Notes under the pieces: model-generated
The model's input: the letters and a program-made list of their open reading frames with translations, nothing else
Databases searched by the model: none
Told to the model about the DNA's origin: nothing
Part shown: positions 42,781 to 52,140 of the stretch, one piece after another
How positions within the stretch are numbered: the stretch's first letter is position 1
Layout of the letters: every line of letters begins with the position of its first letter
Translations under genes and position numbers: made by a program
Source of the DNA: an uncultured Prevotellaceae bacterium
GTDB taxonomy: Bacteria; Bacteroidota; Bacteroidia; Bacteroidales; Bacteroidaceae
Length of the DNA: 52,208 nucleotides
NCBI GenBank assembly: GCA_902800595.1
Contig: CADCFA010000012.1
Span: 1-52,208, forward strand
Reading direction: 5' to 3'

Positions 42781-43767
42781 TTATTTCGCATTTGCGTAGT
42801 ATTTCTGTCCATTCTGAATATAAATCCCTTTAATGGGACGAGCTATGCGACGTCCTTGTAAGTCGTAGATATAGCCATTCATAACGGGAGTGGATTTTGC
42901 GACAGGTCGGATACCTGTGTCTGGGGTTTCGGCACCACTTTGATAGACGCGTACATAGTCTATCATCATTTCAACTGGCAACTGACTCTCATCAACACCT
43001 TGTGAACCGCCCCAGTCACCACCCCAAGCGAGATTCAGAATGACATAGAAGGGATCATCATAAGGCCAGTCGTCACGTCCTAAACCACGATTCGCATACT
43101 CCAACTGTTTCTTGCCATCGACATAGGTCGTTATCTTCTGTCCTGTCCACTCTATACCATAGATATGAAACTCATCCTCAGCACCCGGGCATAACATCTC
43201 ATGCGTCACCTGTGTACCGTTGCTGTGTACGTGTGCATTGGCATGAAGACTCGACGAAACGTAATTAGGATTGTAACCAACCTCCTCCATGATGTCGATC
43301 TCGCCATCTTTAGGCCAGCCTGTAAAATGTACAGGCATCATCCAGAAGGCAGGCCAAGTGCCCTTGCCTTTCGGCAATTTGATACGAGCCTCGATATAAC
43401 CATACTTCCAACCTGTCTTGACATGTGCATACACGCGGCCAGAATAGATCTTACCGTTCTCTTTCAGGCAACGGATAATGAGTCGACCGTTTTTCACTTC
43501 AGTGACAAATGCCCCTTGCGGTGTCTGGTGATTCACATAATTCTGTAATTCATGATTCACCCAACCTGCATTCTGTACCTCGTGAGTCCAGTGGATAGCA
43601 TTCAATTCCGGACCCTCATCGAACTCATCGCTCCAGTCCAGACGATAACCCTCTGGCACAAGGCCAGAAGGTTCGTCTGTCGGATTGAGGTCTGCTTTGA
43701 TCTGCGACATGGCAGGAATGGCGATCAGAGAAGAAAGCCATATCATAGCAAGCGACTTCATCGTCAT
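42781..43767 (-). CDS. GH16 endo-beta-glucanase (laminarinase-like)
   Basis: Endo-acting beta-1,3 or beta-1,3-1,4-glucanase. Signal peptide ending AIPAMSQ; catalytic motif GEIDIMEEVG with nucleophile Glu 156, Asp 158 and acid/base Glu 161, plus the substrate-cleft segments TWPAFWMMP and NLAWGGDWGG. The extra Met in EIDIME marks the bacterial laminarinase/lichenase split toward beta-bulge enzymes. Residues about 296-328 form a short tail (YIYDLQGRRI, KGIYIQNGQKYY) resembling the C-terminal sorting signals of type IX secretion. 328 residues. Confidence 0.92.
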   Translation of the reverse strand: MTMKSLAMIWLSSLIAIPAMSQIKADLNPTDEPSGLVPEGYRLDWSDEFDEGPELNAIHWTHEVQNAGWVNHELQNYVNHQTPQGAFVTEVKNGRLIIRCLKENGKIYSGRVYAHVKTGWKYGYIEARIKLPKGKGTWPAFWMMPVHFTGWPKDGEIDIMEEVGYNPNYVSSSLHANAHVHSNGTQVTHEMLCPGAEDEFHIYGIEWTGQKITTYVDGKKQLEYANRGLGRDDWPYDDPFYVILNLAWGGDWGGSQGVDESQLPVEMMIDYVRVYQSGAETPDTGIRPVAKSTPVMNGYIYDLQGRRIARPIKGIYIQNGQKYYANAK

Positions 43768-43779
43768 ATCAGCAAAGGT

Positions 43780-45234
43780 TTATTCTCCAAAGTAGAAATC
43801 ATCGAAGAAGAAAGTACCGGGCGCATCGTGTCCTTCGCCCCCAAACTGGATAACTACCTTATCGAAATCCTGACGATCAGCAACGTTACTGAAGTCAAAT
43901 TCGAGTTCTATCCATTTGTCGGTCTCCAGATTGCCCTTGATCACCTCTGCCTGTGTGGTGTAAGCATTGCCACCCAGATCATTGTTCTGGAGCTTGATTG
44001 ACAACTGCTTCTGAAGGGTTGCCACAGCCCAGTCCTCATGGCCTGCCTCTGTGGTGAAGTCGTTATAAGAAGGAATGTAAACCTTGATACGCACTTTGCT
44101 ACCCTTCGTGAGGTCGAACTTTGTATGCTCTGCAGGTTCTACGAATGAAACGTTAGAGTACTTCTCGCCTGCTTTCTTCTGATACAGGAATACCTTATCA
44201 GACTCGTTGATGGGTACTGGAGCGGGATTAGCCCATGAACCAGACTTGTCGGAAAGAGCCTCGTTAGCGAACAGAACAGCAAGATCTTCACCTTCGAAGT
44301 CCTCTTCATACTTTGGAGCTTTCATCGTAATCTGAATCTCAGGCTTCACATTCTTCTCTTTCGGAACAAAGCGATACCACCATGCATTGCCTGGTTCAAC
44401 AGAACTCTTACAGTAAACCCAGAGCTCATCTTCGGTCAGCTTCTCAATATAATAGGTTGATGTACCAGCATAGTGACCAAGGAAGGCATCACCACTCAAG
44501 GTAAGGGTCTTTGCTGACTCGTTGAGAGAGAAAGTCAAACCATCTGCAGGGGTATATGGGCAATCGAAATCGCCTACAACAGGATTCTCCGTACCTCCCT
44601 TGCCAAGGGCATTTTTACCATTCTCATTGGTATAGATAAAGCCTTTATTCTTCCAAACAAGCTGAGTACCGTCAAGCACGAAGGTGAACTCCTGCTCGTA
44701 GAGCGAACAACCATCTTTGCCTTCGGCGGGACAGCCCCACCACCAACCAGAGGAACGAGGATAAGCATTTATATCATCCACACCAAAGTGATTATCGTGA
44801 TACTGATCAAACACCCATGTCTTGCCTTCGACATCAGAAGCACCACCTGTCAAAGCGTTAAACCAAGGTGAGTCAAGCAATGTTGCATCATCTTCGGCGA
44901 TATTGATATTCTGTGTGATAGTAGCAGAACCACCAGAAGTAAACAAAGTCATCGTCACTGCATAGGATCCTGCATAAGGATACTCGCCCTGAACAGCTGT
45001 ACCTTCAGCCGACTTACCATTACCCAGATCCCAAAGAGCAACACCAGGCACAGAAGATGTATTCTTGAAATCAATCACATTAGCTTTATCAGCAGTCGGA
45101 GTGGCTGTAAAGGCCAACTGGCTCGTCTGAGGCTCTGCACCCAAGCTATGGTCATCGCTATCCTGGGGGCTGCAGGAATTAAATCCTACAAGCGCCAGGC
45201 AAGCTATCATTGTACTATATAAAATCTTTTTCAT
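43780..45234 (-). CDS. Surface glycan-binding lipoprotein with PKD-like domain
   Basis: 484 residues. Lipoprotein signal MKKILYSTMIACLALVGFNSC (Cys 21), PKD-like domain (about 38-112, VALWDLGNGKSAEG, YAGSYAVTMTLF), a middle Trp/Tyr-rich domain (SSGWWWGCPAEGKDG), and a C-terminal jelly-roll-like domain (about 315-484) with FFFDDFYFGE. Its place between susD and GH16 and the domain order fit a SusE-position glycan-binding protein of beta-glucan loci; exact ligand is inferred from neighbours. Confidence 0.8.
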   Translation of the reverse strand: MKKILYSTMIACLALVGFNSCSPQDSDDHSLGAEPQTSQLAFTATPTADKANVIDFKNTSSVPGVALWDLGNGKSAEGTAVQGEYPYAGSYAVTMTLFTSGGSATITQNINIAEDDATLLDSPWFNALTGGASDVEGKTWVFDQYHDNHFGVDDINAYPRSSGWWWGCPAEGKDGCSLYEQEFTFVLDGTQLVWKNKGFIYTNENGKNALGKGGTENPVVGDFDCPYTPADGLTFSLNESAKTLTLSGDAFLGHYAGTSTYYIEKLTEDELWVYCKSSVEPGNAWWYRFVPKEKNVKPEIQITMKAPKYEEDFEGEDLAVLFANEALSDKSGSWANPAPVPINESDKVFLYQKKAGEKYSNVSFVEPAEHTKFDLTKGSKVRIKVYIPSYNDFTTEAGHEDWAVATLQKQLSIKLQNNDLGGNAYTTQAEVIKGNLETDKWIELEFDFSNVADRQDFDKVVIQFGGEGHDAPGTFFFDDFYFGE

Positions 45235-45268
45235 AATGCTTCAAACTCTTAATTATGGTCTCTATTTA

Positions 45269-46816
45269 TTATTTGTAACCAGGATTCTGCTTCAGGGCAT
45301 ACTCCGTACCTGCTGTTCTGTCGATCTCTGACTGTGGAATAGGCAGATACTTGTTAAAATCATTCCAAGTACGTACAGAATTGTGCGTAGCATCATTCTC
45401 TGTCAACACTTTAGCTGCATCGCCCCAGCGTACGAGATCGTAGTAACGGTGACCCTCGCCAACGAACTCATAGTGATACTCATCCTTAATCTCCTGAGCC
45501 GTTGGGTTGGCAATGTCATGATTGTTGTCACCAAAAGCACGACGGCGAACCTGATTAAAGCACTCCTTTGCAGAAACGCCCTGCTGCTCTGCCACACCCT
45601 CCATCAGTACAAGTTCTGCATAGTTGAGCAGCGTCTCTGCATAGCGGAAGATACGGAGATTGTTACAATAGTTAAGATCCAGATCGCCAGAAGACTTACG
45701 ATAACCGTTGCGGGCTGTATATTTCTTGAAGAAATAGCCAGTATCCTGGAAACGAGGTCCATAAGCACCTACCGTACGATAGTCGATAACAGAAGCATCA
45801 CGGCGTGTATCACCATCAGCATACATCTCATAAGTAGAGGTACGTGCCGGACAGAATCCCCAACCGCCATTATAGGTACCTGTAGCGTCTTTCAGGTCAT
45901 TGGGAGAGATGAAAGCAGGAAGGTTTGTACCGTAACCCTGCCAACCGCTTGCCCAAGTCTTACCTTCACCCATCTGATTGCTCTCGAAGATGGACTCACG
46001 GCAGAACTCACCATCATTATCCCAGATTGATTCAAAATCGCTCATAAGTGCATACTCACCACTGTTGATAATTGTAGCGAGATCGTTAGCCACTTCCTGA
46101 TATTTGGAAGAATCTTTCTGATACATCACTGTACGAGCCTTCAGCATCAGAGCTGCAGCACGGTTCACACGACCTGCATCTGCACCATTGTTATTATACA
46201 TAGGGAGTACACCATCCTCGCAGGCAACATTCACGTCGCTGATAATCTGTGCATAAACCTCATCGGGTGAGAGCTGACGAGCCATATAATTGGTGGCGGG
46301 TGTCAGTGGCTCCGTGAAGAAAGGAATGCTTCCAAAATACTTCCAAAGCATATACACATAGTAGGCACGCAGGAAGTGAGCCTCTGCATTATACTGGCGC
46401 ACCTTATCGGTCTTATTCTCAATATTGGCACATGCATTAATCACACTGTTAGCACGGGCAAATCCTGAAGTATAGATGTTCCATGAACCAGGCAGCGTGT
46501 GAAGGGCATCAGCCTGGAAGAGTGAGATATTGTAAAGCTGCAACTGGTCACCAGCATCGCCACCACCCTTATAGCAGTCGTCTGACTGTACATCAGCTAT
46601 AACAGGAATGGCCTCATAATTATTGTTGGCATAAGAGTCGAACAACAGGATCTGATAGGTTGCTGCCAATCCTGAGTTAATAGATGACTCGGTGGCAGTA
46701 CCACCATCGGCAAGCTGTTCAGTGGGGAGTGACTCTAAGAAAGCGTCACCGCATGATGCCAGCGTCATACCAGAAGCCAGCACAGCTGCCATCATAAATA
46801 ATTTATTGATTTTCAT
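45269..46816 (-). CDS. SusD/RagB family outer-membrane nutrient-binding lipoprotein
   Basis: Surface lid that binds glycan and hands it to SusC. Lipoprotein signal MKINKLFMMAAVLASGMTLASC (Cys 22). TPR-like helices follow, with HFLRAYYVYMLWKYFGSIPF and the C-terminal SusD block (NYAELVLMEG, CFNQVRRRAFG, EFVGEGHRYYDLVRWG, YLPIPQSEID, NPGYK). Start set at ATG 46816; an in-frame ATG at 46858 would overlap susC and spoil the signal. Follows susC by 22 bases. Confidence 0.93.
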   Translation of the reverse strand: MKINKLFMMAAVLASGMTLASCGDAFLESLPTEQLADGGTATESSINSGLAATYQILLFDSYANNNYEAIPVIADVQSDDCYKGGGDAGDQLQLYNISLFQADALHTLPGSWNIYTSGFARANSVINACANIENKTDKVRQYNAEAHFLRAYYVYMLWKYFGSIPFFTEPLTPATNYMARQLSPDEVYAQIISDVNVACEDGVLPMYNNNGADAGRVNRAAALMLKARTVMYQKDSSKYQEVANDLATIINSGEYALMSDFESIWDNDGEFCRESIFESNQMGEGKTWASGWQGYGTNLPAFISPNDLKDATGTYNGGWGFCPARTSTYEMYADGDTRRDASVIDYRTVGAYGPRFQDTGYFFKKYTARNGYRKSSGDLDLNYCNNLRIFRYAETLLNYAELVLMEGVAEQQGVSAKECFNQVRRRAFGDNNHDIANPTAQEIKDEYHYEFVGEGHRYYDLVRWGDAAKVLTENDATHNSVRTWNDFNKYLPIPQSEIDRTAGTEYALKQNPGYK

Positions 46817-46838
46817 ATCGTTGTTTCTTTTTAATTGA

Positions 46839-49800
46839 TTAGAATGTAACATTAGCACCTACATAGATAGTACGAGCCTGCGGATAAATACCTTTATCAA
46901 CACCCATAGCTGTTGCAGAAGCACCATCGCCACCACCAAGCTCAGGATCAAATCCGTCCTTATAGCTGGTAAAGGTCAGCAAGTTCTCTGCAGCTACATA
47001 GACACGCAGGCGCTGGATAGAAGCCATACGGGTGATGTGCTGAGGCAGTGTATAACCAATCTGCGCATTCTTCAAGCGCATATATGAGCCGTTCTTGATG
47101 AAAAGATCAGAAGACACCCAGTTACCGTTGGGGTTAGCAGCAGTCATACGTGGAATCTTATTGCTGGTGCCCTCACCAATCCAACGATCGAGAATCCATG
47201 TAGGACGGTTCATAGCGGGAACATCACCACGCTGTGCGAAGTCGAACACATCATTACCCAGTGTACCCTGGAAAGCAAAGTTGCAATCGAAGCCCTTCCA
47301 GTCTGCACCAATTGTGAAGCCGAATGTCCAGTCAGGCATACCCTTACCAATCTTCGTACGATCACCATTACCGATAACTCCATCACCATCGAGGTCAACA
47401 AAGCGTACATCACCAGGATGTGCATTCGGCTGAATCAAAGCACCACTTGCATTGGTATAGCTGTTCACCTCATCCCAATTCTGGAACAGGCCGTTAGTCT
47501 TCAGACCATAGAAGTAAGGCCAAACGTCACCATTCTTACCATGTACATAGGTTCCTACACCACCTGCACCTGCACCTTCATAGTCTGTCTCACCTGACTC
47601 ATTACCAAGGTCGATCATCTTGTTCTTCAAGAAGGAGAAGTTTCCATTGACATAGTAGTGGAAATCCTTGATGCTGTCCTTCCAACCGATTTCAAACTCA
47701 AGACCCCAGTTCTCCATCTTACCCAGGTTACCCGGCATGTAAGCGAGCATATCCTTTGTCTTCTTCTTGAAATAGTCGAAGCTGAAGCTCAAACGACTGC
47801 TAAAGAAACGAAGATCCAAACCAAGGTCGATCTGCTCAGAAGTCTCCCACTTGATGTCAGGGTTAGCTACACGACCAGGAGAAGAACCATAGACCATGGT
47901 ACCATTATTGGTCTCAGAAGCAGGATCATAGCTGCCACCAAAATAGTAGTTCTCACCACCATCCATCAGCGACATGTAGAGGAAATTGCCGATAGAAGCA
48001 TTACCGTTCTGTCCCCAAGAGGCACGAATCTTCATCACATCGAACCAAGAGGGCTTTACATTCTGCAGATAAGGCTCGTTGAGCACATTCCATCCCAGAG
48101 AAACAGCAGGGAATGTAGCCCACTTGTTGTTGGTACCAAAGACAGAAGAACCATCACGGCGCAGCGTGAACTGAACCATATAACGCTCATTGAAGTTATA
48201 GTCAAGACGACCGAAGTAAGAAGCCAGAGAAGTTCTGTCATAACCACCTGTACCACCAGATACACGCTCTTCAGAACGGTCAGCGATGGCATAGTTGATA
48301 TTGGCCTTCTTTGGGTCGGTATCCAACAAGTCGTAGTCGGTACCAGAAAGATTACGGTACTGATAACGGTTAGCTGACTGACCCAGCACAACAGTCAGGT
48401 TATGCTTCTCAGCAAAAGTCTTCTGATAAGTCAAAACATTCTCAACCTGCCAGCGGAAGCCACGGTTCATCGAACTAGACACCCAGCTCTTGTCTGTGTG
48501 AGCCATCGTACCACGGTATTCAGGATATCCATAGCCATCGTTGCCCCAGAAAGCAAGATCGGCACCATAGCTGCTCTTAAACTTCAAACCAGGAAGGATA
48601 TCAAGTTCTGCCCAGAAAGAGGCCACGAACTTATCATCATTATTCTTACTAGACGTTGGCTGATTCAGAGTAGCCACAGGGTTAGTCAGCTCCTGGAAGC
48701 CAGAAGGTGGCAATGAGAATACCCGGCCATCCTTAGTGATAGCTGTAGGATTAGCTTCCAAAATAGCACGTCCCTCTTCCTCTGAAGCATAAACAGAAAC
48801 CAGCGGAGAGAATGTCAATGCACTACCAAGGATAGAGCCGTACTCAGTATTTGTGGTAATACCTGTACTCTTAGAGCGTGAATAACCAATATTTACACCC
48901 ACCTTTAGTTTGTTCAGGAAATTACGGTTGTTCTCTTCAAATACGGTATAAGTAGAATTGCTACGAAGGCTCCAACGGGTATAGTTAGACTTTCCGTAAT
49001 TACCACCAACAATACCTTCCTGATCGAAATAGCCTAATGAGAGAAAATAGGTCATCTTTTCATTTCCACCATTGATGCTCACCTGATGCTGTTGTACAGG
49101 TGCATCGTAGTTGAACACCTCATCCTGCCAGTCTGTTCCATCACCCTGGAATGCAGCTATATAGTCAGCAGAATAGCGAGGTGCGTTACCATCATTTACT
49201 TGAGCCTCGTTCATGATGGTCATATATTCCTTAGCATTCAGTACAGCCTTCTTTTTCCATGGATTCTGCCATCCAAAGCTGAAATCATAATTCACAGAGG
49301 TTTTACCTGCAGAACCAGACTTAGTGGTAACCAACACAACACCATTGGCGGCACGAGCACCATAGATGGCTGCTGACGCTGCATCCTTCAGGATTTCAAC
49401 AGAGGCGATATCTACTGGGTTCAGATAGCTGATACCACCCTCAACAGCCATACCATCGACGATATAGAGAGGATCAGAATTGTTGACTGAGCCACTACCA
49501 CGAATGGTAAACCTTGAAGCAGAACCAGGCTGACCTGAAGCCTGCGTAATCTGTACACCACTAACCTTACCCTTCAAAGCATCCTCAATACGAGAAGGCT
49601 TGGTCAGATTAAGATCGTCGCCAGTAACTTTAGAAATGGCGGCTGTTACAACACTTTTCTTCTGGACGCCATAACCAATGACCACTACGTCATTAAGCAT
49701 CTGGGCATCTTCATTCAGTACAACAGTCATGCCGTTCTGAGCAGTCACTTCTCTGGTGACATAACCCACATAAGACACAACAATTTTGGAATTAGGAGCC

Positions 49801-50018
49801 ACCTTAATATTGAACTTACCATCCAGATCTGTGATGGTAGCGTTCTTAGGTTGCGCCTTTTCAACAACAGTGGCTCCAATTACTGGGTCACCATTCTCAT
49901 CAGTAACTGTACCCAGAACATCAGTTACATTCTGAGCAGCAGCTGTCAGAGAGAGAAGCATCGCATAAAAGACGAGTAAAAATCGTCTTACAGCATTTAG
50001 GTTCATTTTTTGTTTCAT
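46839..50018 (-). CDS. SusC/RagA family TonB-linked outer-membrane transporter
   Basis: Imports oligosaccharides across the outer membrane with TonB energy. 1059 residues: signal peptide ending LTAAAQ, an N-terminal carboxypeptidase-regulatory-like domain (about 30-105, VLGTVTDENGDPVIGATV), plug domain with RIEDALKGKVSGVQI and ILKDAASAAIYGARAANGVVLV (SusC hallmark), and a 22-strand barrel ending ARTIYVGANVTF. No sigma/anti-sigma N-terminal extension, so control is not by an ECF pair. First gene of the operon, divergent from the DUF6377 regulator. Confidence 0.95.
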   Translation of the reverse strand: MKQKMNLNAVRRFLLVFYAMLLSLTAAAQNVTDVLGTVTDENGDPVIGATVVEKAQPKNATITDLDGKFNIKVAPNSKIVVSYVGYVTREVTAQNGMTVVLNEDAQMLNDVVVIGYGVQKKSVVTAAISKVTGDDLNLTKPSRIEDALKGKVSGVQITQASGQPGSASRFTIRGSGSVNNSDPLYIVDGMAVEGGISYLNPVDIASVEILKDAASAAIYGARAANGVVLVTTKSGSAGKTSVNYDFSFGWQNPWKKKAVLNAKEYMTIMNEAQVNDGNAPRYSADYIAAFQGDGTDWQDEVFNYDAPVQQHQVSINGGNEKMTYFLSLGYFDQEGIVGGNYGKSNYTRWSLRSNSTYTVFEENNRNFLNKLKVGVNIGYSRSKSTGITTNTEYGSILGSALTFSPLVSVYASEEEGRAILEANPTAITKDGRVFSLPPSGFQELTNPVATLNQPTSSKNNDDKFVASFWAELDILPGLKFKSSYGADLAFWGNDGYGYPEYRGTMAHTDKSWVSSSMNRGFRWQVENVLTYQKTFAEKHNLTVVLGQSANRYQYRNLSGTDYDLLDTDPKKANINYAIADRSEERVSGGTGGYDRTSLASYFGRLDYNFNERYMVQFTLRRDGSSVFGTNNKWATFPAVSLGWNVLNEPYLQNVKPSWFDVMKIRASWGQNGNASIGNFLYMSLMDGGENYYFGGSYDPASETNNGTMVYGSSPGRVANPDIKWETSEQIDLGLDLRFFSSRLSFSFDYFKKKTKDMLAYMPGNLGKMENWGLEFEIGWKDSIKDFHYYVNGNFSFLKNKMIDLGNESGETDYEGAGAGGVGTYVHGKNGDVWPYFYGLKTNGLFQNWDEVNSYTNASGALIQPNAHPGDVRFVDLDGDGVIGNGDRTKIGKGMPDWTFGFTIGADWKGFDCNFAFQGTLGNDVFDFAQRGDVPAMNRPTWILDRWIGEGTSNKIPRMTAANPNGNWVSSDLFIKNGSYMRLKNAQIGYTLPQHITRMASIQRLRVYVAAENLLTFTSYKDGFDPELGGGDGASATAMGVDKGIYPQARTIYVGANVTF

Positions 50019-50349
50019 AAAATACCTTTTTAATTATTAAACGATTGTTATGTTTGGTTATTGTGGATGCAAAGGTAGGCAAAAAATAAGCGCCAAATAA
50101 GCCTATCAAGATACGAATATAGATAAATGTCTGATTTACACGATTCTTTTCTGCCTGATTATCAACAAGATACTAATATCTCTCATTTTTCGTAATATAG
50201 ACGTTTTAAAAAGGTATATCACCACAAATATAGTCTCTTACGAGCTATTTTCAAGGCAAAACTGCAGCAAAGCAAAAAAAGAAGGCTTTTTATTTTGTAC
50301 TTTCACGAAAAAGGATTAAATTTGCAAAAACATTCAAAATAATGCAAAA
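50019..50349. promoter_or_regulatory. Divergent promoter region between susC and its likely regulator
   Basis: No gene is visible in these 331 bases. A minus-strand TACCTTTG (50070-50077) is the susC -7 element, with a TTTG 16 bases farther upstream (50094-50097), a non-standard spacing that suggests activator-dependent use. For the plus strand TTTG (50294-50297), 19 bases, TAAATTTG (50317-50324) precede the ATG at 50350. Between them the heptamer AATATAG occurs three times (50116, 50194, 50227), a weak candidate regulator site. Confidence 0.6.
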
Positions 50350-52047
50350 ATGAAACGTTGCTTACTATCTATAATATTCATTTTATTCTGTACACATTTC
50401 AGCTGGGCCAATAAAGTGAACATGGATTCTCTTTACCGTGTTCTTGATGCCGCTATTGATTCATCTTCTATTTATAAGAAACAGAAACTTGATGCTATCA
50501 ACACTCTGGAGAAGCAATATGCTGCTGTCAGAAATGACCAGGACAGATATCAATTTGCGCTCAGTCTCTTTCGTGAATATATTGCTTTCGTTAATGATTC
50601 TGCCCTTAACTATATACAAGTATGTATGGAATGTGCAGAACGAATGGGGAGAAAAGATCTGCAGACTCAAAGCGAACTAGCATTAGCCTATCAGTTGGCT
50701 GATACAGGGTTCTATCCAGAGGCTGAAATACACTTTAAGGCAATATCCAAAGATCTGTTAACAGATGACATGGTAATTACATATCTCAAGGGTATGAATC
50801 ACCTATATGGTGAGATGGGCTATTACTCACACGACAAAAGACTTAGGGACCAGTTCTTTTCAAAATCAGCTGCCTTCCGTGATTCTTTACTCCAAATTCT
50901 ATCAGAAGACTCTTATAGTTATAATGCTTTAAAATCAGTAGAGCTCAATAATCAGGGAAAAACTGAAGAAGCATTGAAGTGTAGTGACAAATGGATGAAA
51001 CTTGCAAAACCTGGATCTCGTGATTATGCGACTATGTCTTTCTATCGTTCTGAAATATTCAGGAATATGGGAGATACAGACATGGAGCGATACTGGCTTG
51101 TCATGTCAGCATTGACTGATATCCGTCAGGCAATTATGGATCAGGCTGCTCTATGGAGTTTAGCCAATTCGCTGATGAATGAAGAAGGTGATTTGGACCG
51201 TGCATACAAATATATGGATTTCTCATGGGAATGTATCTCCTATTTCAGCACTCACATGAGATCTTGGTTAGTAACTCCTATTCTGACACGCATTAATGAT
51301 AAATATAAGCAGAATCTGCATCAGGCCTATACTAATTTGATATGGACTATTGTTGCTATAAGCTTTTTGCTTATAGGACTACTCATGCTTTTATTTTATG
51401 TTTCCAAAAAACGTCGTCAACTGTCAGTAATAAGAAATGAGTTGAAAAATGCTAATGATGAGTTAGGACAACTCAACTATCAGTTATCAGCTAAAAATCA
51501 CGATCTCTCAGAAGCAAATCAGAAGCTATCAAACATCAATGAACAGCTTCGTCAGGCTATTATACACCTAAATGATTCCAACCGAGTAAAAGATGAATAT
51601 ATCGGTAAATTCCTAAGTGTATGTTCTGACTATATCGATAAACTTGATAATTATCGTATCAAGGTAAATCGCAAATTGAAAGCTGGTCAGCAGGCTGATG
51701 TACTGCGAATGACAAGCAGCGAGCAATTGAAAGAGGATGAACTCAAGGAACTCTTCGATCACTTTGATGATATATTCCTTCGTTTGTTCCCCACATTCAT
51801 TGATGATTTCAATGCTCTATTAAAACCTGGCGAAGAAATAGTTCCAACAGAAAAAAATCACCTCAATACTGATTTGCGCATCTTTGCCCTTATCCGATTA
51901 GGTATTGAGGAAAGTTCAAAGATTGCTGAGTTTCTTCGCTATTCTCCTAATTCTATTTACGCTTATCGCGCACGCATTAAGAATAAAGCTATTGGTAATC
52001 GTGATGAGTTTGAAAAACTAGTGAAGGAGATTGGAATTAAAGGATAA
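50350..52047 (+). CDS. Membrane-anchored TPR regulator with C-terminal HTH (DUF6377 type)
   Basis: 565 residues. Signal or first membrane segment (CLLSIIFILFCTHFSWA), a periplasmic helical TPR-like domain (about 25-325; SELALAYQLADTGFYPEAEI), a membrane helix (about 331-351, IVAISFLLIGLLMLLFYVS), a coiled coil (about 360-420, ANDELGQLNYQLSAKN), then a cytoplasmic helical domain ending in a LuxR-like helix-turn-helix (about 507-560, RIFALIRLGIEESSKIAEFL, SIYAYRARIKNKA). I recognise DUF6377, found beside SusC/SusD loci. Probably senses a glycan in the periplasm and drives the divergent operon; no kinase domain is present. Confidence 0.82.
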   Translation: MKRCLLSIIFILFCTHFSWANKVNMDSLYRVLDAAIDSSSIYKKQKLDAINTLEKQYAAVRNDQDRYQFALSLFREYIAFVNDSALNYIQVCMECAERMGRKDLQTQSELALAYQLADTGFYPEAEIHFKAISKDLLTDDMVITYLKGMNHLYGEMGYYSHDKRLRDQFFSKSAAFRDSLLQILSEDSYSYNALKSVELNNQGKTEEALKCSDKWMKLAKPGSRDYATMSFYRSEIFRNMGDTDMERYWLVMSALTDIRQAIMDQAALWSLANSLMNEEGDLDRAYKYMDFSWECISYFSTHMRSWLVTPILTRINDKYKQNLHQAYTNLIWTIVAISFLLIGLLMLLFYVSKKRRQLSVIRNELKNANDELGQLNYQLSAKNHDLSEANQKLSNINEQLRQAIIHLNDSNRVKDEYIGKFLSVCSDYIDKLDNYRIKVNRKLKAGQQADVLRMTSSEQLKEDELKELFDHFDDIFLRLFPTFIDDFNALLKPGEEIVPTEKNHLNTDLRIFALIRLGIEESSKIAEFLRYSPNSIYAYRARIKNKAIGNRDEFEKLVKEIGIKG

Positions 52048-52090
52048 TCCTGAAAAGGATACATCGAGCTACGTAACTCGTAGAGAATGG

Positions 52091-52129
52091 AAAACAAAAG
52101 AGCCTCGGGTCATTGCTGACTCGAGGCTC
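52091..52129 (-). terminator. Terminator of the rRNA operon
   Basis: On the minus strand GAGCCTCGAGTCA pairs with TGACCCGAGGCTC (one mismatch) around GCAA, followed by TTTTGTTTT. It lies 12 bases past the 5S 3' end. Confidence 0.9.
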
Positions 52130-52140
52130 ACACTTAAAAA

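Noticed and set aside
46817-46858. Upstream ATG extension of susD
   Set aside because: Would overlap susC and place 14 polar residues before the lipoprotein signal; ATG 46816 gives a standard signal.
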